From assembly GCA_016801885.1 (NCBI GenBank), contig CM028890.1:8734001-8798000 (forward strand): DNA of 64,000 nucleotides, read 5' to 3'. Position 1 is the stretch's first letter. Each line of letters opens with the position of its first letter. Both the position numbers and the translations under genes were made by a program. The notes below the pieces were generated by a model. It was not told where the DNA came from and did no database searches. It was given only the letters and a program-made list of their open reading frames with translations. Shown in pieces: positions 25,601 to 36,700 of this stretch. Source of the DNA: Toxotes chatareus (taxonomy: Eukaryota; Chordata; Actinopteri; Toxotidae).

Positions 25601-28600
25601 TTTTGGCCGATTTTGACGCTTTTACTATACTATGACGTTTTTTATGACATTTTGAGGTCAAAAAATTTTTGACTTTTTTTGGCCGATTTTGATGCCTTAC
25701 TATAGTATGGCGTTTTTTATGAAAAAAGTCCAGAAATAATTTTGACTTTTTTGGCCGATTTTGACGCCTTACTATACTATGACGTTTTTTATGACATTTT
25801 GAGGTCAAAAAATTTTGACTTTTTTGGCCGATTTTGACGCTTACTATACTTACTATACTATGACGTTTTTATGACATTTTGAGGTCAAAAATTTTTTGAC
25901 TTTTTTGGCCGATTTTGACGCCTTACTATACTATGACGTTTTTTTTATGACATTTTGAGGTCAAAATTTTTTTGACTTTTTTTGGCCGATTTTGCGCCTT
26001 ACTATAGTATGACGTTTTTTATGACATTTTGAAGTCAAAAACTATGACGTTTTTTTTTGACTTTTTTTGGCCGATTTTGACGCCTTACTATACTATGACG
26101 TTTTTTATGACATTTTGAGGTCAAAATTTTTTTGACTTTTTTTGGCCGATTTTGACGCCTTACTATACTATGACGTTTTTTATGACATTTTGAGGTCAAA
26201 AATTTTTTTGACTTTTTTTTGGCCGATTTTGACGCCTTACTATACTATGACGTTTTTTATGACATTTTGAGGTCAAAATTTTTTGACTTTTTTGGGCCGA
26301 TTTTGACGCCTTACTATACTATGATGTTTTTTATGACATTTTGAGGTCAAAAAATTTTTTGATTTTGATGCCTTTACTATACTATATGGCGTTTTTTTGG
26401 CCGATTTTTTTTTGCCTTACTATACTATGACGTTTTTTATGACATTTTGAGGTCAAAATTTTTTTGACTTTTTTGGCCGATTTTGACGCCTTACTATACT
26501 ATGACGTTTTTTATGACATTTTGAGGTCAAAATTTTTTTGACTTTTTTTTGGCCGATTTTGACGCCTTACTATACTATGACGTTTTTTTATGACATTTTG
26601 AGGTCAAAATTTTTTTTGACTTTTTTTGGCCGATTTTGACGCCTTACTATACTATGACGTTTTTTATGACATTTTGAGGTCAAAAATTTTTTTGACTTTT
26701 TTGGCCGATTTTGACGCCTTACTATACTATGACGTTTTTTTTATGACATTTTGAGGTCAAAAATTTTTTGACTTTTTTGGCCGATTTTGACGCCTTACTA
26801 TACTATGACGTTTTTTTATGACATTTTGAGGTCAAAAATTTTTTTGACTTTTTTGGCCGATTTTGACGCCTTACTATACTATGATTTTTTTATGACATTT
26901 TGAGGTCAAAATTTTTTTGACTTTTTTTTTGGCCGATTTTGACGCTTACTATACTACTATGACGTTTTTTTATACTATACTATGACTTTTTTTTATGACA
27001 TTTTGAGGTCAAAAATTTTTTTTTGACTTTTTTGGCCGATTTTGACGCCTTACTATACTATGACGTTTTTTATGACATTTTGAGGTCAAATTTTTTTTTT
27101 TTTTTGGCCGATTTTGACGCCTTACTATACTATGACGTTTTTTATGACATTTTGAGGTCAAAAATTTTTTTTGACTTTTTTTTGCCGATTTTGACGCCTT
27201 ACTATACTATGACGTTTTTTATGACATTTTGAGGTCAAAAATTTTTGACTTTTTTTGGCCGATTTTGACGCCTTACTATACTATGACGTTTTTTATGACA
27301 TTTTGAGGTCAAAAATTTTTTGACTTTTTTGGCCGATTTTGACGCCTTACTTACTATACTATGACGTTTTTTATGACATTTTGAGGTCAAAAAATTTTTT
27401 GACTTTTTTGGCCGATTTTGACGCCTTACTATACTATGACGTTTTTTATGACATTTTGAGGTCAAAAATTTTTTGACTTTTTTGGCCGATTTTGACGCCT
27501 TACTATACTATGACGTTGTTTTTTATGACATTTTGAGGTCAAAAAATTTTTTGACTTTTTTTGGCCGATTTTGACGCCTTACTATACTATGACGTTTTTT
27601 ATGACATTTTGAGGTCAAAAAAATTTTTGACTTTTTTTGTCCGATTTTGACGCCTATGACGTTTTTTATGACATCTTGAGGTCAAAAATTTTTTTGACTT
27701 TTTTTTTGCCGATTTTGACGCCTTACTATACTATGACGTTTTTTATGACATTTTGAGGTCAAAAATTTTTTTGACTTTTTTTGGCCGATTTTGACGCCTT
27801 ACTATACTATGACGTTTTTTATGACATTTTGAGTCAAAATTTTTTGACTTTTTTGGCCGATTTTTGACTATACTATTTTTTTGGCCGATTTTGACGCGAT
27901 TTTACTATACTATGACGCGTTTTTTTATGACATTTTGAGGTCAAAAATTTTTTGACTTTTTTGGCCGATTTTGACGTCTTACTATACTATGACGTTTTTT
28001 TTATGACATTTTGAGGTCAAAAAATTTTGACTTTTTTGGCGATTTTGACGCCTTACTATTATGGCGTTTTTTATGACATTTTGAGGTCAAAAAAATTTTG
28101 ACTTTTTTTTGGCCGATTTGACGTCTTACTATACTATGACGTTTTTTATGACATTTTGAGGTCAAAAATTTTTTGACTTTTTTGGCCGATTTTGACGCCT
28201 TACTATACTATGACGTTTTTTATGACATTTTGAGGTCAAAAATTTTTTTTTGACTTTTTTTGGCCGATTTTGACGCCTTACTATACTATGACGTTTTTTA
28301 TGACATTTTGAGGTCAAAATTTTTTGACTTTTTTGGCCGATTTTGACGCCTTACTATACTATGACGTTTTTTATGACATTTTGAGGTCAAAAAATTTTTG
28401 ACTTTTTTGGCCGATTTTGACGCGATTTTACTATACTATGACGTTTTTTATGACATTTTGAGGCCAATGAAAATTTTTACTTTTTTGGCCGATTTTGACG
28501 CCTTACTATACTATGACGTTTTTTATGACATTTTGAAGTCAAAAAATTTTTTGACTTTTTTTGGCCGATTTTGACGCCTTACTATACTATGACGTTTTTT

Positions 28601-31600
28601 TTATGACATTTTGAGGTCAAAATTTTTTTGACTTTTTTTGGCCGATTTTGACGCCTTACTATACTATGACGTTTTTTATGACATTTTGAGGTCAAAAAAA
28701 TTTTGACTTTTTTTGGCCGATTTTGACGCCTTACTATACTATGACGTTTTTTATGACATTTTGAGGTCAAAAATTTTTTGACTTTTTTGGCCGATTTTGA
28801 CGTCTTACTATACTATGACGTTTTTTTATGACATTTTGAGGTCAAAAATTTTTTGACTTTTTTTGGCCGATTTTGACTCCTTACTATACTATGACGTTTT
28901 TTTATGACATTTTGAGGTCAAAAAATTTTTTGACTTTTTTTGGCCGATTTTGACGCCTTACTATACTATGACGTTTTTTTATGACATTTTGAGGTCAAAA
29001 TTTTTTTGACTTTTTTGGCCGATTTTGACGCCTTACTATACTATGACGTTTTTTTATGACATTTTGAGGTCAAAAAAATTTTTTGACTTTTTTGGCCGAT
29101 TTTGACGCCTTACTATACTATGACGTTTTTTTTATGACATTTTGAGGTAAAAAAATTTTTTTGACTTTTTTGGCCGATTTTGACGCTTTTACTATACTAT
29201 GACGTTTTTTATGACATTTTGAGGTCAAAATGACGTTTTTTTTTTTGACTTTTTTTGTCCGATTTTGACGTCTTACTATACTATGACGTTTTTTATGACA
29301 TTTTGAGGTCAAAAAAATTGTTTTTTTTTTTGGCCGATTTTGACGCCTTACTTACATACTATATGACGTTTTTTATGACATTTTGAGGTCAAAAAATTTT
29401 TGACTTTTTTGGTCGATATTGACGCCTTACTATACTATGACGTTTTTTATGACATTTTGAGGTCAAAAAAAAATTGTGACTTTTTTTGGCCGATTTTGAC
29501 GTCTTACTATACTATGACGTTTTTTATGACATTTTGAGGTCAAAAATTTTTTTGACTTTTTTTGGCCGATATTGACGCCTTACTATACTATGACGTTTTT
29601 TATGACATTTTGAGGTCAAAATTTTTTTTGCCTTTTTTTGGCCGATTTTGACGCCTTACTATACTATGACGTTTTTTATGACATTTTGAGGTCAAAAAAA
29701 ATTGTGACTTTTTTTGGCCGATTTTGACGTCTTACTATACTATGACGTTTTTTATGACATTTTGAGGTCAAAAAAATGTTTGACTTTTTTTGGCCGATTT
29801 TGACGCCTTACTATACTGTGATGTTTTTTATGACATTTTGAGGTCAAAAAAATTGTGACTTTTTTTGGCCGATTTTGACGTCTTACTATACTATGACGTT
29901 TTTTATGACATTTTGAGGTCAAAAATTTTTCTGACTTTTTTTGGCCGATTTTGACACCTTACTATACTGTGATGTTTTTTATGACATTTTGAGGTCAAAA
30001 AAAATTTTGACTTTTTTTGTCCGATTTTGACGCCTTACTATACTATGACGTTTTTTATGACATTTTGAGGTCAAAAATTTTTTTGACTTTTTTTGGCCGA
30101 TTTTGACGCCTTACTATAGTATGACATTTTTTATGACATTTTGAGGTCAAAAAAATGTTTGACTTTTTTTGGCCGATTTTGATGCCTTACTATAGTATGA
30201 CGTTTTTTATGAAAAAAAAGTCCAGAAAAAATTTTGACTTTTTTTGGCCGATCTTGACGCCTTACTATAGTATGACGTTTTTTATGACATTTCGAGGTCA
30301 AAAAATTTTTTGACTTTTTTTGGCCGATATTGACGCCTTACTATAGTATGACGTTTTTTATGACATTTCGAGGTCAAAAATTTTTTTTGATTTTTTTTGC
30401 CGATTTTGACGCCTTGCTATACCATGACGTTTTTTATGACATTTTGAGGTCAAAAATTTTTTTGACTTTTTTTGGCCGATTTTGATGCCTTACTATAGTA
30501 TGACGTTTTTTATGAAAAAAAAGTCCAGAAAAAATTTTGACTTTTTTTGGCCGATTTTGACGTCTTACTATACTATGACGTTTTTTATGACATTTTGAGG
30601 TCAAAAAAAATTGTGACTTTTTTTGGCCGATTTTGACGTCTTACTATACTATACTATCAAAAACGTTTTTTTATGACATTTTGAGGTCAAAAAAATTTTG
30701 ACTTTTTTTGGCCGATATTGACTTCTTTACTATACTATGACGTTGACGTTTTTATGACATTTTGAGGTAAAAAAATTTGGACTTTTTTGGCCGATTTTGA
30801 CGCCTTTACTATACTATGACGTTTTTTTTTATGACATTTTGAGGTCAAAAATTTTTTTCACTATTTTTGTCCGATTTTGACGCTTCTTTACTATACTATG
30901 ACGTTTTTTATGACATTTTGAGGTCAAAAAAATTTTGACTTTTTTTTGGCGATTTTGACGTCTTACTATACTATGACGTTTTTTTTATGACATTTTGAGG
31001 TCAAAAATTTTGACTTTTTTGGCCGATTTTGACGTCTTACTATACTATGACGTTTTTTATGACATTTTGAGGTCAAAAAATTTTTGACTTTTTTGGCCGA
31101 TATTGACGCCTTTACTATACTATGACGTTTTTTATGACATTTTGAGGTCAAAATTTTTTTGCCTTTTTTGGCGATTTTGACGCCTTTACTATAGTATGAC
31201 GTTTTTTATGACATTTTGAGGTCAAAAAAATTTTTGACTTTTTTTGGCCGATTTTGACGCCTTACTATACTATGACGTTTTTTATGACATTTTATGACAT
31301 TTTTAGGTCAAAAAAATTTTTGACTTTTTTTTGACCGATTTTGACGCCTTACTATACTATGATGTTTTTTATGACATTTTGAGGTAAAAAAAAATTTGGA
31401 CTTTTTTTGGCCGATTTTGACGCCTTACTATACTATGACGTTTTTTATGACATTTTGAGGTCAAAAAAAATTGTGACTTTTTTTGGCCGATTTTGACGTC
31501 TTACTATACTATGACGTTTTTTATGACATTTTGAGGTCAAAAAAATGTTTGACTTTTTTTGGCCGATTTTGACGCCTTACTATAATACTACTAACACTAA

Positions 31601-31620
31601 CCCTTACTATACAGTCTATG
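19604..31620. repeat. AT-rich tandem satellite, unit about 75 bp, about 160 copies
   Basis: A continuous head-to-tail array. The consensus unit contains, in order, TTACTATACTATGACG, a T run, ATGACATTTTGAGGTC, an A run then T run, GACTTTTTTTGGCC and GATTTTGACGCC; my count on one unit is 75 bp and 31 percent G+C. The boundary units are degenerate (CCTTACCCCCGTATACCG at the left, CCCTTACTATACAGTC at the right). Two unit types alternate in places: type A with ATGACATTTTGAGGTC, and type B in which this part is replaced by ATGAAAAAAAAGTCC. Length varies mainly in the A and T runs. Reverse-strand frames coding SKCHKKRHSIVRRQNRPKK over and over are a by-product of a unit length divisible by three, not genes. 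Confidence 0.97.
22130..24140. repeat. higher-order repeat inside the satellite, period about 1.14-1.19 kb
   Basis: Distinctive variants recur in the same order about 1.14 kb apart. The ACTGTTTTTGGCC unit is near 22160 and again near 23305. The GACGTGTTTTTATGAA unit is near 22495 and 23637. The ATTGAAGCCT unit is near 22881 and 24068, where the spacing grows to 1187 because the first copy lacks about 45 bp near 22613. A related shorter duplication of about 610 bp covers about 21400-22200. This is the expected product of unequal exchange within the array. Confidence 0.75.
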
Positions 31621-31954
31621 AAATGTGATTGGCTTAGCTGCTCACTCAGTCATCAAACTGTCAAAAGAAAACAAGAAAGACGAGCAGGGTAAATTAAGAA
31701 AAAAGGCACACACACAATTGCTTTTATTTGAGCAAAACCACATTCAAGCAACATACAAAGCTGTATGATCTCTTCTCTTCCATGTTTTCATCCTCCCAAA
31801 TAAAGCTGAAATTTTGCCAGTTTTTTTGCCTCTGTTCCCTGCACACAAACACACACACACAGTAGTTTTAATTTTTAAATAAACATAGTGTTTGAGTATG
31901 CATAGTATGTGTGAGCATATGTAGCTTACGTTAGTACACTCTACTGAATGTATA
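31621..31954. other. unassigned stretch between satellite and LINE
   Basis: Unique-looking sequence with a short CA run (about 31849-31861) and AATAAA-like hexamers; no convincing coding frame. If the surrounding block is one hAT element, this is a remnant of its internal sequence. Confidence 0.4.
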
Positions 31955-33290
31955 TCATCAAGGATCAGGATCAAAGATCAAGGAACTTTATTGTCATACC
32001 AGGACATTTACATGTTATGGTACGAAATTAGTACTCAGGTCCCAGTTTAAGCCATTCAGAGCAAGATGTGAACAAGAATGAAATATACACATATAAACAT
32101 TAGAGTAGAAAAATAAATATGAACATTAGAGAAATAAAATAAACATTAGAGCAGAAATAATAAACATTGTGAAATTTAAACAATTAACAATTAAATAAAG
32201 TAAAAATATGATAAGATAAGGAAACCGAAGTTAGCACGTGCATAAATACTTATGTGCAAGTAGGAGGTAGTGGTAGTGCAGAGGTAGTCCGTGTATTGCA
32301 CCTATAGGAACATGTTGCCCTATGATGGCCAAGTATTGCACTTAGTGAGACAAATAAAATGTTGTAGTGCAGGACTGTCAGTGTGTGGTGAGGAGGGGAA
32401 GGGGGGGAGGGGCGGTCTACAGGGCAGGGCTAGAGTTCAGCAGTGTTACAGCTTCAGGGAAGAAGCTGTTCCTGAGCCTGGTGGTCCGGCTCCGGATGCT
32501 CCTCAGCCGCCTGCCTGAGGGGAGGGGTTGGAAGAGACTGTGTGCGGGATGGGTGGTGTCCTTCATGATGTGGAAGGCCCTCCCTCTGCATCGTGCTGTG
32601 TAGAGGTCTGAGGTGGTTCCCCACAGTCCTCTGTGCAGCCTTTACCACCCTCTGCAGAGACTTCCTCTCAGCAGCAGTGCAGCTGCCATGCCACACAGTG
32701 ATGCAGGTGCAGAGGACACTCTCCACTGCACAGTGGTAGAAGCTCCTCAGGACTGAGCCTCCAAGTCCAGCTCGCCGCAGCTTCCTGCATCGTGCTGTGT
32801 AGAGGTCTGAGGTGGTTCCCCACAGTCCTCTGTGCAGCCTTTACCACCCTCTGCAGAGACTTCCTCTCAGCAGCAGTGCAGCTGCCATGCCACACAGTGA
32901 TGCAGGTGCAGAGGACACTCTCCACTGCACAGTGGTAGAAGCTCCTCAGGACTGAGCCTCCAAGTCCAGCTCGCCGCAGCTTCCTGAGGAAGTAGAGGCG
33001 CTGGTGGGCCTTCCTGACCAGATGAGATGTGTTGGTGTTCTGGGTGAGGTTCTCGGTGATGTGCACACCCAGGTACCTGAAGCTGGAGACTACCTCCACA
33101 GCTCCTCCGATGTGCAGAGGGGGGGAGGGCGCCTGTCTCTTCTGAAATCCACCACCATCTCCTTGGTCTTTTTCACATCGATGCAGAGGTTGTTGTTTCT
33201 GTACCACTGCTCCAGATGTTCCACCTCCTCTCTGTACTCTGACTCATCGTTGTCGGTGATGCATCCTACTACTGCTGTATCGTAGTATAT
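31955..33290 (-). mobile_element. 5'-truncated non-LTR retrotransposon (L2/Rex1-like LINE)
   Basis: Reading the minus strand from about 33280, the frame contains DTAVVGCITDNDESEY, LCIDVKKTKEMVVDFRR, FRYLGVHITE and LRKLRRAGLGG. These are the C-terminal part of a reverse transcriptase, starting inside the catalytic box; the usual FADD is lost. The 3' end on this strand reads GACAATAAAGTTCCTTGATC and runs into repeats of GATC-containing words, the usual 3' tail style of such fish LINEs. A 199-bp internal duplication shifts the frame, and an inverted duplication marks the 5' break. Not functional. The clade is a judgement from remembered sequences; L2 or Rex1/Babar both fit. Confidence 0.85.
32588..32985. 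repeat. perfect 199-bp tandem duplication within the LINE
   Basis: Bases 32588-32786 and 32787-32985 both start GCATCGTGCTGTGTAG and end GCCGCAGCTTCCT. I see no difference between the copies. 199 is not a multiple of three, so the duplication breaks the reverse-transcriptase frame. Very recent, or an assembly artefact. Confidence 0.9.
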
Positions 33291-33311
33291 ACAGCAGTAG
33301 TAGGACGCATC
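33258..33311. repeat. inverted duplication at the LINE 5' end
   Basis: Arms 33258-33280 and 33289-33311 are reverse complements at 22 of 23 positions around an 8-base loop. The left arm is LINE coding sequence (part of TAVVGCI). The right arm is an inverted copy of it that starts where the LINE is truncated, a pattern produced by twin priming or template switching during LINE insertion. Confidence 0.85.
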
Positions 33312-33445
33312 AATTAGATTGTTTTTATATTGCAAATAAAGTATTCATGTTAAAATCACAGTTCCACTTGCGTCTGTCATGCGATTGGGTAAAAGGCCTC
33401 TCCAAACCAAGCTCCCGGGCTGAATTTCAACCCCAGCCCGCTCCT

Positions 33446-33780
33446 GCCGGCACTGGTGCTTTTTTATGTGGTGGGAAAATGGTCATCTGCTGCGAATGAC
33501 CAAGCCTCAATAACAACAACTTTGACTCTCATGAGTACTGTAATTAATGGCTCTCCAAATGATCTGGACAAAAATAATCAGGGTGTGTTTAGTTTGGGTG
33601 CACTGCATGCAGCAGGGTGGTTAGCAGAACTCAGAGCGCATCGATAAGTTCCCAGCGTGTTGTTGCAGCGTCATTCTGTTTGAATGAAGTTCAGACTGAG
33701 AACTAGCCAACTCTTCATTCGCGCCACGGTGGATTGAAACGGGAAAAATAAAGAGTTGAGGAAGTAAAAGCTTGCCAAAT
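33446..33780 (+). promoter_or_regulatory. usp14: usp14 upstream region and 5' UTR
   Basis: Only 335 bp separate the right end of the hAT-like block from the usp14 ATG. No TATA box is evident; the last 150 bp have a few CpGs (TTCGCGCCACGG near 33719-33730), in keeping with a TATA-less housekeeping promoter that probably continues into intron 1. No exact start site can be read. Confidence 0.45.
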
Positions 33781-36700
33781 ATGCCGGTGTTTACAGGTAT
33801 GGTATTATTTTAACACGACACAATCGTTGCCGTGGGAAAATAGAACTGAAACAAGAATACCTACACGTGTTTTAGTGCAGCAGCATAAATTACATTAGCT
33901 TGTTAGCTTAGCTAGCTTTAGCGTGAAATGCCGTTAGCATGCTACCGGTAGCAGGCAATTTGTCAGCCTTAATCGGCCACTGGTGGAATTATTTCAGAAA
34001 AACAATATTTCGGCGTAGGAGAACTTACAAAACCGTTACGTTGTTGTAACTATATTGCTGCTTGTTAGCGGCGTTTATAGAATTTGGTAGGTGAAGCCGG
34101 CTACGCTCACTGCCATCTGACAAACCAGAAAACAACTAGCTAACTGTCAGCTAACTAGCTTAGCCACGTAACAGATAAGTAGCTGAGGTGGTTTAAGGAG
34201 TTATTTAAGTCATTATGTCTTACAGTACATTGCAGCAACTTTATTTGCTTCTTGCCATTATAAGCAACTTTACATGTCTGATTTGTATCAGGATGAGAAT
34301 AACTGATTCACGCCTTTACTAGCTCTGTTAGCATTGCTAACAAAGCTAGCCAAATCATGAGTGTACAGTTTATAAGCTTTTTACTGCCGCTGCGGTTTGT
34401 TGGAGATCAGTAATGCTTAAAGAGTACGAGTTAGCCGTTTTAAAATGACAGCCATTTTATACAGATCTCTAAAGTGGCTAATCGTGTCGCTTTATCGCAT
34501 TGAGTCGACGGCCAAACAGCTATATTTTTGTTAGCTTTCACGTTGTGCTTTTAGCCCGAGAGTGAGACCGTTAGCTGCACAATTCCTGGAAACACTTTAC
34601 TTCTACCAAGTAGGTGCTGTGTCATACATGGCAACAGTTTGAGCAAGTTGTGGTGTTTCCCAACACTTATGGTGGGAGGCTAACGATTGTTTATGGTGCT
34701 GTTCCACTGTCTTTTTCAGTAAATGTGAAATGGGGCAAAGAGAAGTTTGATGCTGTTGAGCTGAACACTGAGGAACCACCCATGGTTTTCAAGGCTCAGC
34801 TCTTTGCCCTGACAGGAGTTCAGCCAGACAGACAGAAGGTCATGGTGAAAGGAGGCACTCTTAAGGTACCCATGTAAACAACACTGACATGTAAACAACT
34901 GGTGCTAAAGTGATGTGGAAAAAATGTGCTACAGGTTTTCTTTTATTTAAAGGATAAGGCAGAATTTTACATATTTTCTTGCTGTCTGCAAATCCAATGA
35001 AAAGACTAAAACCTTCAGTTATCCAGTATAGCATCATAGACTTCCATTTTTGTAAAAAAAACTATTGTAACACATTAATGAGCCACAGCAATAGATTCAT
35101 TGAAATTTTGCTATATTACTTCAAACATGGGTGCTGAATTTTAATTTGAGTAGATCCCACATATGTCATCCTGCTATCATAAATATTCACTAGTGCAACA
35201 AATGTGTATTAATCCATGACTGAAAATAGTCCTAGACAAATGCACTATTCATTCCTGTTTGAGTAGCATTTGTTAAAAACTACAGGTTGTTGGTTTTGGT
35301 CTTTTTCAAAAATTTTACAGACGCTAATCTTTGTCTTGTCATCATTGCAGGATGATGAATGGGGAAACATTAAACTGAAAAATGTGAGTATTTAAGTTTA
35401 GTTTGAAAGCATATACTGTATCAAGCAGTTCTTATTTTGTGCAACATTTTAACACTTAAATTAGTAAATTATAGTGTATTTCTATTCTTTTTGTAGGGCA
35501 TGACTCTGCTGATGATGGGCTCAGCAGATGCCCTGCCTGAGGAGCCTGCTGTCCGGCCTATGTTTGTAGAGGACATGACTGAGGAGCAGCTGGCCTCAGC
35601 GGTGAGTAAGCCTCAAAATTAGCGGTACGCCTAAAACAAATATGGTGATTGTTGCTTTCCGCGCTGACGTGGTCTTTTTTAATGTGTTTTCCTCAGTGTG
35701 ATGTTTACCAAGTAGAGAACATACTAAACTAAGCATACTGTATATACCCTTTTGAGCGCATCCGCTGCTGAAAATGACATGCTTCATCACTTCAGCATTT
35801 GTATTGTGTCGAGAGAAATGTAGTCCTGACAAGCAAGGGGTTTTGCACAAAGTGCAATATTGATTACAGACTGAGTTGTCAGCTGACACTGTCCTTCTGT
35901 TTGTTCTGTAGTCTCATCTCAATTAGATCCAAGATTCAAAAATTTTTATTGTCTATTACATAGTGACTGAAAATGGTTTTAGGCTAGGGACTCACAAACA
36001 TAAAAAAATACACCCATGAAAAACTCACATGAAATTGCATTAGAACACAGTAGCTCTTTAAATAAATAAGAGCAGGGCTGTGACTGTAAAGGTCTGACAG
36101 TTCGATTTACGTGGTGTCAGTGCTTGATGACTCTCTGTGAGGAAGCTGTACCAGGATGCAATGTTGTCTGATTTGATGAGTGACCAGTATGCTGCTGTTA
36201 ATATGTCTTGTCTGACATTAAAACCTTTCAGCCTCCTCAGGGGAAGCATGCACTATTGGTCCTTTGTCAAGAAATTATCAGTTCCTCATAACAGAGTCAT
36301 GTTGTAAAGGAACTGATTTTATTGCCTGTCATGGTGCAGCATCTAGAGCTCTTCATTGAAACCCACACAGATGTAATTATTTTGTGTGTTAGCAGCTCCA
36401 CACAGCAAAATGACTCACTGTAGCTACTCAGCACTAATGGAAACCCTAGGATGCCGGAAATAAGCATGTTAATTAAGGATCAATTTTCAAAAACTGAACA
36501 GAATTTTTTTATTTAAGAAATGTGGAACGGAAAAAAAAGCATTTCGCAGGTTTTTCCAATGATTTTTGTCTCTTTTTTTTTAAATATATTTTTTTCTGTC
36601 TGACTGTAGAGAAACTTATCCAATTGTATTATTTTCAGATGGAGCTGCCTTGTGGGCTGACAAACTTGGGCAACACCTGCTACATGAACGCCACAGTGCA

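Larger units (their letters stand above)
19235..33445. mobile_element. hAT-like non-autonomous transposon carrying a 12 kb satellite
   Basis: Left end CAGGGGCGGGCTGG at 19235; right end CCAGCCCGCTCCTG ending at 33445. These are inverted copies matching at 13 of 14 bases and start with the CAGGG typical of hAT elements. The flanking 8-mers are CCGGCATT (19227-19234) and CCGGCACT (33446-33453), matching at 7 of 8; hAT insertions make 8-bp duplications. Just inside the right end, CCCGGGCTGAATTT resembles fish hAT ends, and just inside the left end lies a small hairpin. No transposase frame is visible. The interior is nearly all satellite plus one LINE. Alternative: two independent hAT remnants that happen to flank the array. 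The ends and duplication are seen directly; the single-element reading is inference. Confidence 0.55.

Noticed and set aside
19746..31151. Many minus-strand ORFs of up to 151 residues with repeated SKCHKKRHSIVRRQNRPKK
   Set aside because: They are the satellite read in one frame; a unit length near 75 bp keeps the frame open. The frames break with every homopolymer change, and no start, splice or conservation supports coding.
32291..32603. Plus-strand ORFs in the 32.3-32.6 kb region
   Set aside because: They are the antisense of the LINE reverse-transcriptase frame.
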